From: Plotosus lineatus
Taxonomy: Eukaryota > Chordata > Actinopteri > Siluriformes > Plotosidae
Direction of reading: 5' to 3'
Length of the DNA: 64,000 nucleotides
NCBI GenBank assembly: GCA_024760905.1
Contig: CM045733.1
Span: 19,057,501 to 19,121,500 of the forward strand
Shown: piece by piece, positions 1 to 10,227 of the stretch
Layout: each line of letters begins with the position of its first letter
Numbering within the stretch: position 1 is the stretch's first letter
Program-made: the position numbers and the translations under genes
Notes under the pieces: model-generated
Seen by the model: the letters and a program-made list of their open reading frames with translations, nothing else
Database searches by the model: none
What the model was told of the DNA's origin: nothing

Positions 1-479
1 GGAGAATGATCAGGCATCCAACAGAGCAGAGAAACCTGTTAAACAGGGCCCATTTATGAAACCATAGATGCTCAATGCAAATTGGCCCCAGTCACACTTC
101 ATCTGCTTTTATGACGGAGCAAGTTTAATTACACATTTCCTGCCCAAGGCATATTAGTGGCATCGAGCTCATACCACATTATTATTATTATTACCCCTGG
201 CCTTATCTAGACTGAATAATATGTTGAAGCTAAAGCATAGTAAAAAATATATATAATAATAATAAATGTGCACACATTCAGAGAGGTATATTTCAGCACT
301 TCTTTCCATTTTGTTCTCTTTACTCTTTTCTGTCAGTTTCTCTCTTTTTAAAACTGATAGTCTAACACTCAGACAAGCCGCAAGGTAAATGTATAGTTTA
401 ATATTCTATTCAGAAAATTCCATCGGCATCCCTGGTATGTTTTGTCCTCGCCAATAAAATTGAATTAAAATTTTAATTT
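1..479. other. Single-copy AT-rich DNA
   Basis: No coding, RNA or repeat feature is recognised apart from a short (ATT)n run near 180-193 and AT-rich low-complexity DNA. It is probably intergenic or intronic sequence. Confidence 0.5.
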
Positions 480-492
480 AACTTTCATTTTG

Positions 493-838
493 GAAAGTAG
501 TGGCCTAGTGGTATAGGGCACTGGATCACTGATCCTAAGGTTGTGGGTTTGAGTCCCACTCTCCACAAGGTTGTCACTGTCCCCCCAGTGCAGCTAAATG
601 GGTTATCAAAGGCTGACCATGTCTCTCACTGTCTATGGTGCGAGACATGTAAAAAAGCTATTGCTGACTTTCAACAAGAGTAGCTGCATAGCCGTCAGTG
701 TGTTTCCGCCCTGCGATGGCCTAGTGAGCTGTCCAGGGTGTATTCTTCCCTCGCCCCGAGTCAGCTGGGATGAGTGCCAGCCAGCCAGCCCCCCCCCCCC
801 GACCCTAATTAGGATTACGCAGTTATGGAAATGAACTG
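493..838 (+). repeat. tRNA-derived SINE, family A, L2-like tail
   Basis: The head (AGTGGCCTAGTGGTATAGGG, then GGTTTGAGTCCCACT) has tRNA-like A-box and B-box layout. The shared family-A body follows (CAGCTAA..GGGTTATCAAAGG, AGCTATTGCTGACTTTC). The 3' half ends in CCTAATTAGGATTACGCAGTT and GAAATGAACTGAA, which resembles an L2 LINE tail. A 13-bp target duplication, AACTTTCATTTTG, lies at 480-492 and 839-851, so both ends of the insertion are defined. Reading frames across it are not genes. A run of C is expanded inside the body near 787-800. Confidence 0.88.
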
Positions 839-1044
839 AACTTTCATTTTGTCTGCCTATCACTGATTGGTTTGAGCAAATCAAGGTTTCATCTTCAGCA
901 TGTACCATAAAGTACAGTTGAGACAAAGCCCCACCAGAGACCAGGCAAATCTTACTACACCCATAACACTTCCATGAGCAGTTTGTGACCATACAATAAT
1001 CCTATAGCAAGGAATAATATCATCATAATCTACTTTCATGTAAT

Positions 1045-1211
1045 CCAGTGTCAGGTCACGGGGGGCTGCAGCCTCAGCAATTAAGTCCAGACCCCCTTCT
1101 CCATAGCCACTTCCTCCAACTCTTTCGGGGGGACACCGAGGCATTCCCAGACCAGCCGAGAGACTTGTTCCAGGTCGACCCCGGGATCTCTTCCCGGTTG
1201 GACATGCCTAG
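1045..1211 (-). repeat. 3'-end fragment of a second LINE family
   Basis: Read on the minus strand, this segment passes through TCTCGGCTGGTCTGGGAATG, CCCCGAAAGAGTTGGAGGAA and GGCTGCAGCCCCCCGTGACC. This resembles the 3' end of a common fish non-LTR element whose last codons precede a short tail. It abuts the 3' end of the RTE-like LINE, so one element inserted next to or into the other. A related tail lies near 15038-15085. Family name uncertain. Confidence 0.5.
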
Positions 1212-1486
1212 AAGGGAACGCCACAGCGAATGAATTGCCTCCGTCTCACCCTATCATCATCTACTCTTACTCCAACTACCTTCATGTCCTCTTTCACCAC
1301 ATCCATAAATCTTCTCTTTGATCTTTCTCTCGGCCTTTTGCCTGGTAGTTCCAACCTCAGCATAATATACTCACTATCCCTCCTCTGTACATGTCCAAAC
1401 CATCTCAATCTAGCCTCCCTGACTTTGTCTCCAAAACATCTTACATGTGCTATCCCTCTGATGTACTTATTCCTGATCCTATCCAT
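1212..1486 (-). pseudogene. LINE C-terminal segment (remnant)
   Basis: The frame contains MDRIRNKYIRGIAHVRCFGD, REARLRWFGHVQRRDSEYI and RRFMDVVKEDMKVVGVRVDD. This is the region after the RT palm/thumb that is also seen in the copies at 6163-6716 and 32466-33128. Compared with those copies it lacks a few residues (for example after DSEYI) and ends early. It is part of the element above, not an independent gene. The function of this C-terminal region is not established. Confidence 0.8.
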
Positions 1487-2547
1487 CTTCGTTACTCACA
1501 AAGAGAACCGCAACATTTTCATCTCTGCTACCTCCAGCTCTGCCTCCTGTCTTTATAATAGTGCCACTATTTCTAAACCATACAAGATCGTTGGCCCCAA
1601 CACCTTTTCCTTTCATTCTTGCCGATACCCTCCTATCACACCTCACACCAGACACTTTTCTCCAACCATTCCAACCTGCCTGCATACGCTTCTTCACCTC
1701 TTTTCCACACTCTCCATTGCTCTGGATTGAAGTAGAGTATTTAAAATTCTCCACCTTCTTTATCTCTGCTCCCTGTAACCTCACCGTTCCTCTTGGGTCC
1801 ATGTTGTTCACACACATGCATTCTGTCTTGCTGAGGCTAACCTTCATTCCTCTCCTTTCCAGGGCATACCTCCACCTCTCTAGATTTTCCTGCACTTGTT
1901 CTCTGCTCTCACTACAGATCACAATGTCATCTGCAAACATCATAGTCCATGGGGAATCTTGCCTCACCTTGTCTGTCAGCCTGTCCATCACCATAGCAAA
2001 CAAGAATGGGCTCAGCGCTGATCTTTGATGCAGTCCCACCTCCACCGTGATCTCTTCTGTCACACCGACAGCACACCTCACCACTGTCATACATGTCCTG
2101 CACCACTCTAACATACTTCCCTGCCACTCCAGACTTTCTCATGCAATACCACAGTTCCTCTCTCAGCACCCTGTCATATGCTTTCTCCAGATCCACAAAG
2201 GCACAATGCAGCTCCTTCTGACCTTCTCTGTACTTCTCTATTAACACCCTTAAAACAAACACTACATCTGTGGTGCTCTTTCTTGGAATGAAACCAAACT
2301 GTTGTTCACAAATGCTGACCTCTGCCCTTAGTCTAGCTTCGACAATTCTTTCCCATAACTTCATCGTATGGCTCATCAACTTTATTCCTCTGTAGTTGCC
2401 ACAACTCTGCACGTCTCCCTTTTTCTTAAAAATGGGCACCAGCACACTTCTCCATTCCTCCGGGATCCTCTCACTCTCTAAGACCTTGTTAGGTGTTCTT
2501 GTCAGAAAATCTACTGCTACCTCTCCTAGACACTTCCATATCTTCAC
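1479..2547 (-). pseudogene. LINE reverse transcriptase domain (remnant, frameshifted)
   Basis: The upstream frame (2547-1927) contains SCGNYRGIKLMSHTMKLWER, EQQFGFIPRKSTTDVVFVLR and CAFVDLEKAYDRV, with the D of the first palm motif in FVDLEKAYD. The second frame (2114-1479) contains LSPFLFAMVMDRL and the catalytic box FADDIVICSE. The two frames overlap around 2060-2090, so a frameshift splits the domain between the first and second aspartate motifs. The element would have used this enzyme for target-primed reverse transcription. Confidence 0.85.
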
Positions 2548-3173
2548 CGGTATGTACTCCTACCTCCGCTTTCATAAGTCACCCTATGCTCCTGTCTCTT
2601 CTGGAAGAAAGTATTCACCACAGCCATTTCCATCCTTTTCGCAAAATCTATCAACATCTGTCCTTCTGTGTTCCTCTCCTGGATACCAAACCTGCCCTTC
2701 ACTTCCTCGTCCCCTCTGTTGCCTGCACCAACATGTCCAATGAAGTCTGCACCAATGACCACTCTTTCATCTCTGGGGGTACTCTGCATCACTTCATCTA
2801 ACTCACTCCAGAATCTCTCGTTCTCTTCTAGCTCGCATCCTGCCTGTGGGGCATAAGCACTAACAACATTGAGCATTACACCTTCAATTTCTAACTTGAG
2901 ACTCATTACTCTGTCTGACACCCTTGTCACTTCTCGAACATGCCTGACCAACCCCTCCTTCAAGATGACGCCTACTCCATTTCTCTTCCCATCCACACTA
3001 TGATAAAACAGCTTAATCCCTGCTCCTAAGCTTCTAGCCTTGCTACCTTTCCATCTGGTCTCCTGAACACACAGTATGTCCACTTTCCTCCTCCGGATCA
3101 TGTCAGCCAGCTCTCTACCTTTTCCTGTCATAGTTCCAACATTCAAAATCCCTACTCTCAGTCCTAGACTCAT
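2544..3173 (-). pseudogene. LINE apurinic-type endonuclease domain (remnant)
   Basis: A 209-codon open frame begins MSLGLRVGILNVGTMTG. Expected landmarks of exonuclease-endonuclease-phosphatase nucleases are visible: VGILNVGTM near the start, the catalytic glutamate in CVQETRWKG near residue 37, SAYAPQAG near 105 and VVIGADFIGHVG near 141. The last has I where the family usually has N after GDF. The frame ends at GGRSTYR, so the C-terminal catalytic Asp and His motifs are lost and the sequence jumps directly to the RT. The domain would nick target DNA. This copy should be inactive. Confidence 0.85.
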
Positions 3174-3440
3174 GCCTTTCCTTTCTCTTTCCGCCTACGG
3201 ACACACCTCCTGCCTCTCCTTCTTCCACCAACAGTAGTTCAATTTCCACCAGCACCCTGTTGGTTAACAGCACTGATGGCAGTCATTGTTAATCCGAACC
3301 TCGACTGATCCAGTATGGAATTCGTTTTGATCATTCACATAACAATTTTGGCACAAGTTTTACGCCGGATGCCCTTCCTGTCGCAACCCTCTGCATTTAT
3401 CCGAGCTTGGAACCGGCATGAGGATGAACATGGCTTGTGC
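3174..3440 (-). other. 5' leader of the RTE-like LINE
   Basis: Upstream of the endonuclease ATG on the minus strand lies non-coding DNA containing GCGACAGGAAGGGCATCCGG and CGTAAAACTTGTGCCAAAAT. Nearly the same stretch occurs in the 3' half of family-A SINEs (for example near 27668-27705 and 19497-19540). That links the SINE tail to this LINE. The outer boundary near 3440 is approximate. Confidence 0.6.
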
Positions 3441-4404
3441 CCACCCTCACGGCTGCATTTAACAGAATAAATGCTGAAAAACTCAAATGAACTTATAACT
3501 TTTCAATTTATTAAGTATTTACAGTAGCTTTACTAAGTACAACTACAATATCAAGTAGCCCACAGATATATGAACCTGGATTTATTGATACTTGTTCATC
3601 AGGTTTTTTGAAATATCTCTCTGGAATGTCGTTATTAGTAATCTGCTGTCCGGATCTTCTCACTTGATGATTCTGTCAGGATAAATATAAAAGTTTAGTA
3701 ATACAAACTCTGTAAAGTTATGTATGACTTACATAGCTAACATTATGCAAGTATATACAGTAGATACATAAATTACGTATAAATATGAAGGACATGTTCA
3801 CCAAAAACGTTTAGCTCAAATTAGATCAGTACAGTACATTACTTTTTTAGATGAAAGAAGCACTTTTTCTTACTTTAAAGAAAGAAACAAATAAACAAAA
3901 TGTTAAAAGGGCCAACAACTAAGTTTAACAGTAACAATGATGATGCAATATATTTACTTTAAAAAGAAAACAATACAACATATTTTCATCATAGTTTAGT
4001 TTTTTTTGGAATATTATTTAAGAAACAGTTTAATCATATTATGAAGAAATTCATATTTCCTGCAGGCACGTATTTAGAAAATTACAAGATTTTTTTTTTT
4101 TTTCAAAAAAATTTGAGTTGCTACTGAATCATTTACTGAATGTTCTGAACATCTATGTTATTAGAGGCAAAATAATGATATCTTTTTTAAATGGTGTAGA
4201 TTTTCCATGATCTTCATGACTGAGTCAGACAGATAGACAAAGCCAGAGTCCATCTCACAAGGGGTCCAGTTTGTTTGGGTAGTGAACATATCAATTTAGG
4301 TCGTCAGGTGAAACACTGTGGGGGAAGGGACTTGGCCTGGCTCACAGGATATGAGTGTACATAATCTATGCCAAGTCTGTTTTCACCCTTCAGCAGTTAC
4401 TCAC

Positions 4405-4416
4405 TGTGTGTGTGTG

Positions 4417-4471
<55 letters not shown>

Positions 4472-4478
4472 GCGTGTA
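4405..4478. repeat. (TG)n microsatellite
   Basis: A dinucleotide run of roughly 36 units with a single interrupting TGCG near 4421 and further CG interruptions at the right end. Cys-Val reading frames across it are artefacts of the repeat. Confidence 0.95.
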
Positions 4479-4769
4479 CACATGTGCAAGCATGTGTATT
4501 TGTTTTCTACAACTTCACCATTACTCCCCCACTGTGACTATAAAAGTCTTTTTTGGCTGAGTGTACAAATTTAACAAGGTCAAGAAAAGCATGATTCAAC
4601 AATGTATTTGATTGAGAGCCCATTCCTCTGACTGTCCGCCCCCATCCCAGACACATACTGCATGTAGGGGTTGGTTTACACAGCCAGCCATGAGTGTTAC
4701 ACATTAACCTTGGAGAGATCTGTGACCTAACCAAGGATGACTATAGAGTTTAGCCAAGTCCTCAGCAGG

Positions 4770-4808
4770 CTCTCTCTCTCTCTCTCTTGCTCTCTCTCTC
4801 TCTCTCTC
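4770..4808. repeat. (TC)n microsatellite
   Basis: A polypyrimidine run of CT units interrupted once by TTGC. Confidence 0.9.
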
Positions 4809-6162
4809 AACCCACACAGTACCATTGCTACTACCAAGCATCTCCAACATGCCACTTTATGACCTGGCATAATTATCCTTGTGTATTTCTTTACTGCAGA
4901 TCAGGCCAAATGCACTCAGGGATTTTGGCAGGAGAAAGATTTTGCACTCCAGTGGCCTTGTTTCAGTTAAATCCTGAGTGAAGGAGGTTATGATTGGGAA
5001 AACAATGCAGCATTATTACTCGTTTTCTTAATTTTGTATCATTTGTATATATAGTCACAAGGCCGGCTCTGACAGAGGTTCTAGAATAACAAAAAACATG
5101 GCCAGGATTTGAAGCCTATCTGTTGATAACACTCATTCTCTTCCTTGACATTTGGGGAGGGTAATATAGTAGGAAGTTGGAACATTACCAGTGGAGCTAA
5201 TACAGATTGTTCTTTTAGATAGATAAATGCCAAGTCCATTAATTTGCTTGGCGTCAGTTAAGATATGAATGAAGAAAACAGTAAACATCAAAAAAAAATA
5301 AATAAATAAAACTTTAAAAAAAAAATCTTACAATTTTTAACTTTAACACAAAATTATTTATGTACATATATAATTGCATTTAGTGTTTCCTTGCTGTAAA
5401 CATGAATGGTCCGTTTGAAATCCAGCAATGCTCTGGTGAGTTTATCAACTTGGCAGGATGTCTACACTAATAGATGACTGACAGAGACTTTTAATTACCA
5501 TGAAATACTGCTAAATAAATCAAAAACACTCTCCAGGATGTAGGCATGGATGTGACCTCAAAAGTTTTCTTTAAAGATTTGTACCACTGGCAACCGTCAA
5601 GGTTGCAGTTAGCTAAAAAGTAACATAAACACCGGTAGAGGGACTTCGGAACAGATAAGATTAAAATGAACCTCCACCGTAACGATAAAGAAGGAATATG
5701 GAGATAAAAACTAACTGCCTATCCAAAACATATTGCATCATCTGAAAAACATGATATCAAGGGTATGTATAACTGTCAGGGGACTTTATTAATTGTGTGC
5801 GGCGGATGAATGCTGAACTATGAAAAAGTATCTTATTTGCTTAAGTACAACCAGGCTGTAAAAAGGATGAACTTACACCAACAGATCACAGATCTTTCTC
5901 TGAGCCAATGTCCTAACCTTGCAACTAACTATGGTAACAAAATTACAAATAAAAACAGTTTAAAATTTTTGTTTTTAATTCAGGCGTGTCATATGCTCGC
6001 TTACAGACATATAGGGAACAGTGCAGAAATGTAGGTGTTCTTGTATTCTATTGCAAGTCATTTCGAGGATGTGTCCATTGAAACTGCACTGTCACCAATA
6101 TTGACCACAAAATACATGGAAAAACAACAAAGTCATGTGTGCCTGGTTAAGAGAGTCTTCCA

Positions 6163-6716
6163 GAGGGATACAGAGGTGAAGAAGCGTGTGCAGGCAGGTT
6201 GGAATGGTTGGAGAAAAGTGTCCGGTGTGATGTGTGATAGGAAGGTATCAGCAAGAATGAAAGGAAATGTGTACAAGACGGTGGTGAGGCCAGCGATGTT
6301 GTATGGGTTAGAAACAGTGGCCCTGGGGAAAAGGCAGGAGGCAGAACTGGAGGTAGCAGAGATGAAAATGTTGAGGTTCTCTTTGGGTGTAACGAGAATG
6401 GATAGGATCAGGAATGAGTACATCAGAGGGACAGCACATGTTCGAGGTTTTGGAGGCAAAGTCAGAGAGGCAAGATTGAGATGGTTTGGACATGTACGGA
6501 GGAGGGATAGTGAGTATATTGGCAGTAGGATGCTGAGGTTGGAACTACCAGGCAGAAGGTCTAGAGGAAGACCAAAGAAGAGATTTATGGATGTGGTGAA
6601 GGAGGACATGAAGGTCATTGGAGTAAGGGAAGAAGATGCAGAGGACAGGGTGAGATGGAGGTGGATGGTTTGCTGTGGCGACCCCTGAAGGCAAAAGCCG
6701 AAAGGAAAAGAAGATG
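6163..6716 (+). pseudogene. RTE-like LINE 3' fragment with C-terminal coding remnant
   Basis: A 5'-truncated copy. The open frame reads from EVKKRVQAGWNGWRKVSGVM through RIRNEYIRGTAHVRGFGGKV and REARLRWFGHVRRRDSEYIG to the stop after VCCGDP at about 6688. It is followed by the LINE 3' end GCTGTGGCGACCCCTGAAGG and AGCCGAAAGGAAAAGAAG. No RT catalytic motif remains, and truncation at the 5' side is typical of LINE insertions. The fragment is immediately followed by a pogo-type MITE. The frame shown extends upstream to 6035 into unrelated DNA. Confidence 0.85.
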
Positions 6717-7343
6717 TGAGGTGCGCATCTGAGTGCATGCACGCGCATTTGTGTACACACGTGAGCGCATCCAAGTGTGTATTTAAATTTTATTTACACC
6801 TTATGCATGCGGCAGTGGTGGTCTAGTGGTATAGGGCGCTGGATCGCTGATCCAAAGGTTGGGGGTTTGAGTCCCACTCTCCACAAGGTTGTCACTGTCC
6901 GCCCCAGTGCAGCTAACTGGGTTATCAAAGGCCGGCCATGTCTCTTACTGTCTATGGCGTGAGGCATGTAAAAGAACCATTGCTGACTTTCGACAAGAGT
7001 AGGCTGCAAAGCCGTCAGCGTGTTTCCGCCCTGCGATGGCCTGGTGAGCTGTCCAGGGTGTACTCTGCCCTCGCCTGAAGTTGGCTGGGATGGGCACCAG
7101 CCTCCCCGCAACCCAAATTAGGATTATGCGGTTACAGAAAATGAACTGATGATGATGAACCTTATGCATTATTATTTATTGTTTAATTATTATTATAAGC
7201 ATTTATAGCATTGAATATGTATTTATTGATATTATATACACATATACATGTATGTAAACATCAGTCAGGGAGAATTCATGGAATTTGACGGTTGTGGGGG
7301 AATCTCGGTCCCAATTAACCACGGAAAGTGAGGGATCCTTATA
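6717..7343. mobile_element. Pogo-type MITE (family P1), partial, interrupted by a SINE
   Basis: The left part (6717-6808) matches the interior of P1 elements at 37440-37520. The right part (7159-7343) matches their end, closing with CGGAAAGTGAGGGATCC. The two parts are separated by a SINE. The left terminal repeat is missing: the copy starts directly after a LINE 3' fragment. The right terminus has lost the usual CCCTG-TA ending (reads GATCCTTATAG). Confidence 0.65.
6809..7158 (+). repeat. tRNA-derived SINE, family A, L2-like tail
   Basis: A near full-length copy: tRNA-like head GCGGCAGTGGTGGTCTAGTG and GGTTTGAGTCCCACT, shared body, and tail CAAATTAGGATTATGCGGTT then GAAAATGAACTGATGATGATG. 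An 11-bp target duplication, ACCTTATGCAT, flanks it at 6798-6808 and 7159-7169, which shows that it landed inside the P1 element. Confidence 0.92.
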
Positions 7344-8129
7344 GTCACATAAATCATCCAACAATTGAGTATTGCAGTAAATCATACAATTGCTCTTCTA
7401 TAGGTATAATCATTGACAGCATAAATATTTTTTATTACATTCATATTGGTAAATACTCTGCATGTAACATTTGATGAGTGCACTTGATAATAAATAGCTG
7501 TTTGCAATTAACAATGTCTGATCGTGTTTCAGTGTGTATGATGAAATTATGTTATGTCAGGCTTATCATCACAAAAATATTATTGGATTTTGTCAAGAAA
7601 TCTTATTGGGCCGTTAAATTCAAAAATTGTGTATACTTCCTGATGTGCAATTCTTCTTTGCGGACAGTGTAGGAAATCTACCGCTATAACTGATTGCAAA
7701 TAACAATATTATGTCTTGGTATTGTTTCAAAGAGGAACTATATGAATTCAGGTCGTGCAGACCTCTTCGTGTGCAAAATTTCCATGCATCACAAGCCAGA
7801 ACTTGCATCAGAAGCATTGTGTGCATACTGTCTGCATTTGCAGAAGTATATTATTAGCAAGTTAATTTTTAACTCCTAGGTGGCTGAAAAAACTTCATCA
7901 ACAGCTCTCTCATCTCAAGGTTAAATTTTCCCACCCAGTAAATCTGCAATCCCCTGCAGCCTCCATCAAGAACAAAATCTTGCGCCTTGTTAGCGTCATG
8001 GTAAAATTTCCCGCAGTGCTATATCTCTTCACAACTATATCTGTCTTCTCACCGCTAAAGAATCCTATGGATGTTTGCATTACAGAAGCCTATTCTTTTC
8101 TGTCTATCTTGCCTTCATCTGTTGGCTTT
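7344..8129. other. Single-copy AT-rich DNA, possibly decayed gypsy sequence on the right
   Basis: No gene is recognised. Reading frames at 7478-7672 and 7694-7879 lack known domains. From about 7935 the sequence may be a heavily decayed upstream extension of the gypsy RT described next, but I cannot establish this. Confidence 0.4.
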
Positions 8130-8716
8130 TTGATGGAAAGAATGGAGGGATCTCAGACCATGTATTAATTATTCATAGTGGCTTGAAGCCAAGGTCACAC
8201 ATGACTGTCTGCTACCCTTGACTCCAAAACAACTCGGAGAGAAATAGCTTTACGAAGCTCAACATGTGCAGTCCCTTCAAACGTGTCTGTATCTGTGAGG
8301 ATGACAAGTGGAAAATGGCCTGTGGCACCACCACGGACTACTTCAAGTACTGTGATATGTCATATGGATTATCTTGTGCTACGACAGTTTTGCAGCGTTT
8401 CATCAATGAAGTCTTCTGGGACATACTTGGCAAGTTTAACATAGCCTACAATAATGATATTCCAATTTACTTCAACTCTTTGTCAAGTGGGAGAAATGTG
8501 ATTTCCACAAGATCACAGGATTCTTTCTCAGCAATATAACAAAGAATAAGATCTTTTGGACTTGGCGAAGGTCACCAGCCTCACTAACTGGCAAATTCTT
8601 CTACAGTTAAGGAACTGGTTCCCTGGGTTCACTGACTTTTATCACAGGTGCATATGAGGTTTCAACAACATTATCATTCCTTCTTACCACCTTATTTGTG
8701 ACACATCAATAGAAAA
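8130..8716 (+). pseudogene. Ty3/gypsy-type reverse transcriptase remnant
   Basis: The readable frame 8264-8539 contains CICEDDKWKMACGTTTDYFK, MSYGLSCATTVLQRFINEVF and WDILGKFNIAYNNDIPIY. This follows the gypsy RT order: a substrate-contact segment, the SYGLSCA motif, and the Y-x-D-D box. Here the box reads YNND, so one catalytic aspartate is lost. Downstream in a shifted frame is a segment like the connection after the palm (KELRNWFPGFTDFYHR, about 8606-8655). No LTR, protease, RNase H or integrase is recognised nearby. This is an old fragment of an LTR retrotransposon that ends where a pogo-like element begins. Confidence 0.75.
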
Positions 8717-8718
8717 TA

Positions 8719-9534
8719 CAGACGCTCCCCAATTTACGCTTTAGTCCGGTTCCGGATGGCCGAACATAAGGTGAAAAAAAAAACGTAAGTTGTTACTGTA
8801 TGTTCCAGTGACGTATGACGTTCATACCGTACTATATATCCATAAATACCATTACGTATCTCATAAAACACCCCTAAATCAATTATTATAAACATAACAT
8901 TGTAAAATAATACCAAATATATCAAATAATATCAACATTAATTTAAAAAAATTAAATTCAAACAAAATCATTTCAAATCGATACATTTTAATCAAATTCA
9001 CTCATCAAATATCAAATACAGTATCAAATATAACCTTTAACATTCTCTGTGATGCGATATTTCTGCTTGTAAATGGTTCCAATGGCCGATGGAGCCATTT
9101 GGAAGAAACGTGCAACAGTCACATGTTTTTCACCAGCATTCCTTTTCTTGATAATAGCCATCTTCGTTTCTAACGAGATGGCTTGCCACGTTTTCTGATT
9201 ACCACCATCACCAGTAGGCTTACGCTTCTGACCAACCATATTTGCTTAGGGTTACAAAAGTCCGCAAAACAGTGTAAACACAAAGATCACAGAGACAATG
9301 TCTTAACACAAGGGTAACACGAAGTGAACTGGGAAGAAAGAGGGGCACATTCAGTCTGTCGTTTGTAAACAATGGACGTAGCATCATTACGTCATTGCGT
9401 CATTACGTCAGCGTACTACGTAGGCATGTCTCATACTGCAGAGAGTACGCTAAACTCAAAATTTGACTTTTTTTTTTTTAAACGTAAAATCAAAAAATAT
9501 GTAAAATGAATGAACGTGAGTCGGGGAGCGTCTG
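8719..9534. mobile_element. Pogo/Tigger-like element (family P2), non-autonomous
   Basis: Terminal inverted repeats CAGACGCTCCCC at 8719 and GGGGAGCGTCTG ending at 9534 are perfect over 12 bp and extend imperfectly inward. TA dinucleotides lie at 8717-8718 and 9535-9536. TA target duplication with CAG termini is the pogo/Tigger signature. At 816 bp the element is too short for a full DDE transposase and encodes only the DNA-binding segment described next. Confidence 0.88.
9024..9239 (-). CDS. CENP-B N-terminal-type helix-turn-helix ORF inside P2
   Basis: This 71-codon frame starts MVGQKRKPTGDGG, with a basic stretch. It continues SLETKMAIIKKRNAGEKHVT, VARFFQMAPSAIGTIYKQKY and RITENVKG. The pattern resembles the first helix-turn-helix of pogo/Tigger/CENP-B proteins, which binds the transposon ends. 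The frame then stops, so the second DNA-binding domain and the DDE catalytic domain are absent. It may be a DNA-binding-only peptide or simply undecayed transposase sequence. Expression is unknown. Confidence 0.6.
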   Translation of the reverse strand: MVGQKRKPTGDGGNQKTWQAISLETKMAIIKKRNAGEKHVTVARFFQMAPSAIGTIYKQKYRITENVKGYI

Positions 9535-9836
9535 TAACTTCTCAGGTGACTGTGTATTTAAATGTGTGAAAGAAACAAGAACATTGGCCCATGAAGCACC
9601 CAGTAACAATGGTGATGTTTATTCTTGGATGCATAGTCAAGTTAGTCAAAATTAACTTAAATTTAAGATTGTTCAAACCTGGAGTTTATATCACCAAGAA
9701 GTGAAATTTTATGATATAAATCAGTCAACAGAACTTAACGTCAATGATCATTCATCGTGGATTATGAAGAATTTGTTGGGAAGTTGCAAACAATGTAATT
9801 TAATTGTTTTTAATCTGTCAATTTAGTCATAGAGGG

Positions 9837-10162
9837 CAGCAGGAAGGTCCTGGGTTTGATTCCTAGTTCAGGCGTTTCTGTTTGGAATTTGCATGTTCTC
9901 CCCGTGCTTGTGTGGGTTTTCTCTGTGTACTCTGGTTTCCTCCCACAGTCCATAAAGATGCACAGTATGCTAAATGGCTGTTCCAAATCTCCCCTAGGTG
10001 TGAGTGTGAATAGTTGTCTAGGTGTTGGCCCTGTGATGGCCTAGCGAGCTGCCCAGGGTGCACCCTGCCCTCACCTGGAGTCGGCTGAGATGGGCACCAG
10101 CCTCCCCAGAAACCTTAATTAGGATTAAGTGGTTCAGAAAATGAATGAATGAATGAAATTAA
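9837..10162 (+). repeat. SINE family B with L2-like tail
   Basis: The body contains TTTGCATGTTCTCCCCGTGC, TGTGTGGGTTTTCTC and CTCCCACAGTCCATAAAGAT, a widespread fish SINE/L2-derived signature. The 3' half (GTGATGGCCTAGCGAGCTGC to CCTTAATTAGGATTAAGTGG, then an AATG-rich end) is nearly the same as the L2-type half of family A. The tRNA-like head is shortened. Confidence 0.82.
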
Positions 10163-10227
10163 TCATACACTCTTGAATGTAGGCTTTTTTTATGCTTAAT
10201 AACTTTAAAAGAACAGGTCCGTTGAGC

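Larger units (their letters stand above)
1212..3440 (-). mobile_element. RTE-like non-LTR retrotransposon (LINE), internally deleted
   Basis: The order on the minus strand is 5' leader (3440-3174), endonuclease, reverse transcriptase and C-terminal segment. The 3' end at 1212 corresponds to the CGCTGTGGCGACCCC segment seen intact in other copies in this window. An apurinic-type endonuclease joined to an RT in one polyprotein, with a short 3' tail, fits the RTE clade. The element is not functional. The region between the endonuclease and RT is missing, there are frameshifts, and the final tail is replaced by another LINE fragment. Clade assignment is by recognition, not by alignment. Confidence 0.85.
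3441..6160. other. Single-copy AT-rich DNA with two microsatellites
   Basis: No gene or transposon is recognised across this 2.7-kb stretch. It holds a (TG)n array near 4405-4478, a (TC)n array near 4770-4808, A and T homopolymers near 4091 and 5290, and otherwise AT-rich DNA. Small reading frames here (for example 5810-6034) have no recognisable domain. Confidence 0.5.

Noticed and set aside
1230..2028. Plus-strand frames over the LINE at 1.2-2.8 kb
   Set aside because: They are antisense shadows of the minus-strand reverse transcriptase.
4318..4560. Cys-Val-rich small proteins over (TG)n arrays (also near 31331, 36319, 39171, 44057 and 54734)
   Set aside because: These are translations of dinucleotide repeats.
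6133..6774. 213-codon minus-strand frame (and 32467-33141)
   Set aside because: Antisense shadows of the LINE C-terminal frame.
6809..6880. tRNA genes in family-A SINE heads
   Set aside because: The same head occurs in many copies with an attached body, tail and target duplications, so these are SINEs.
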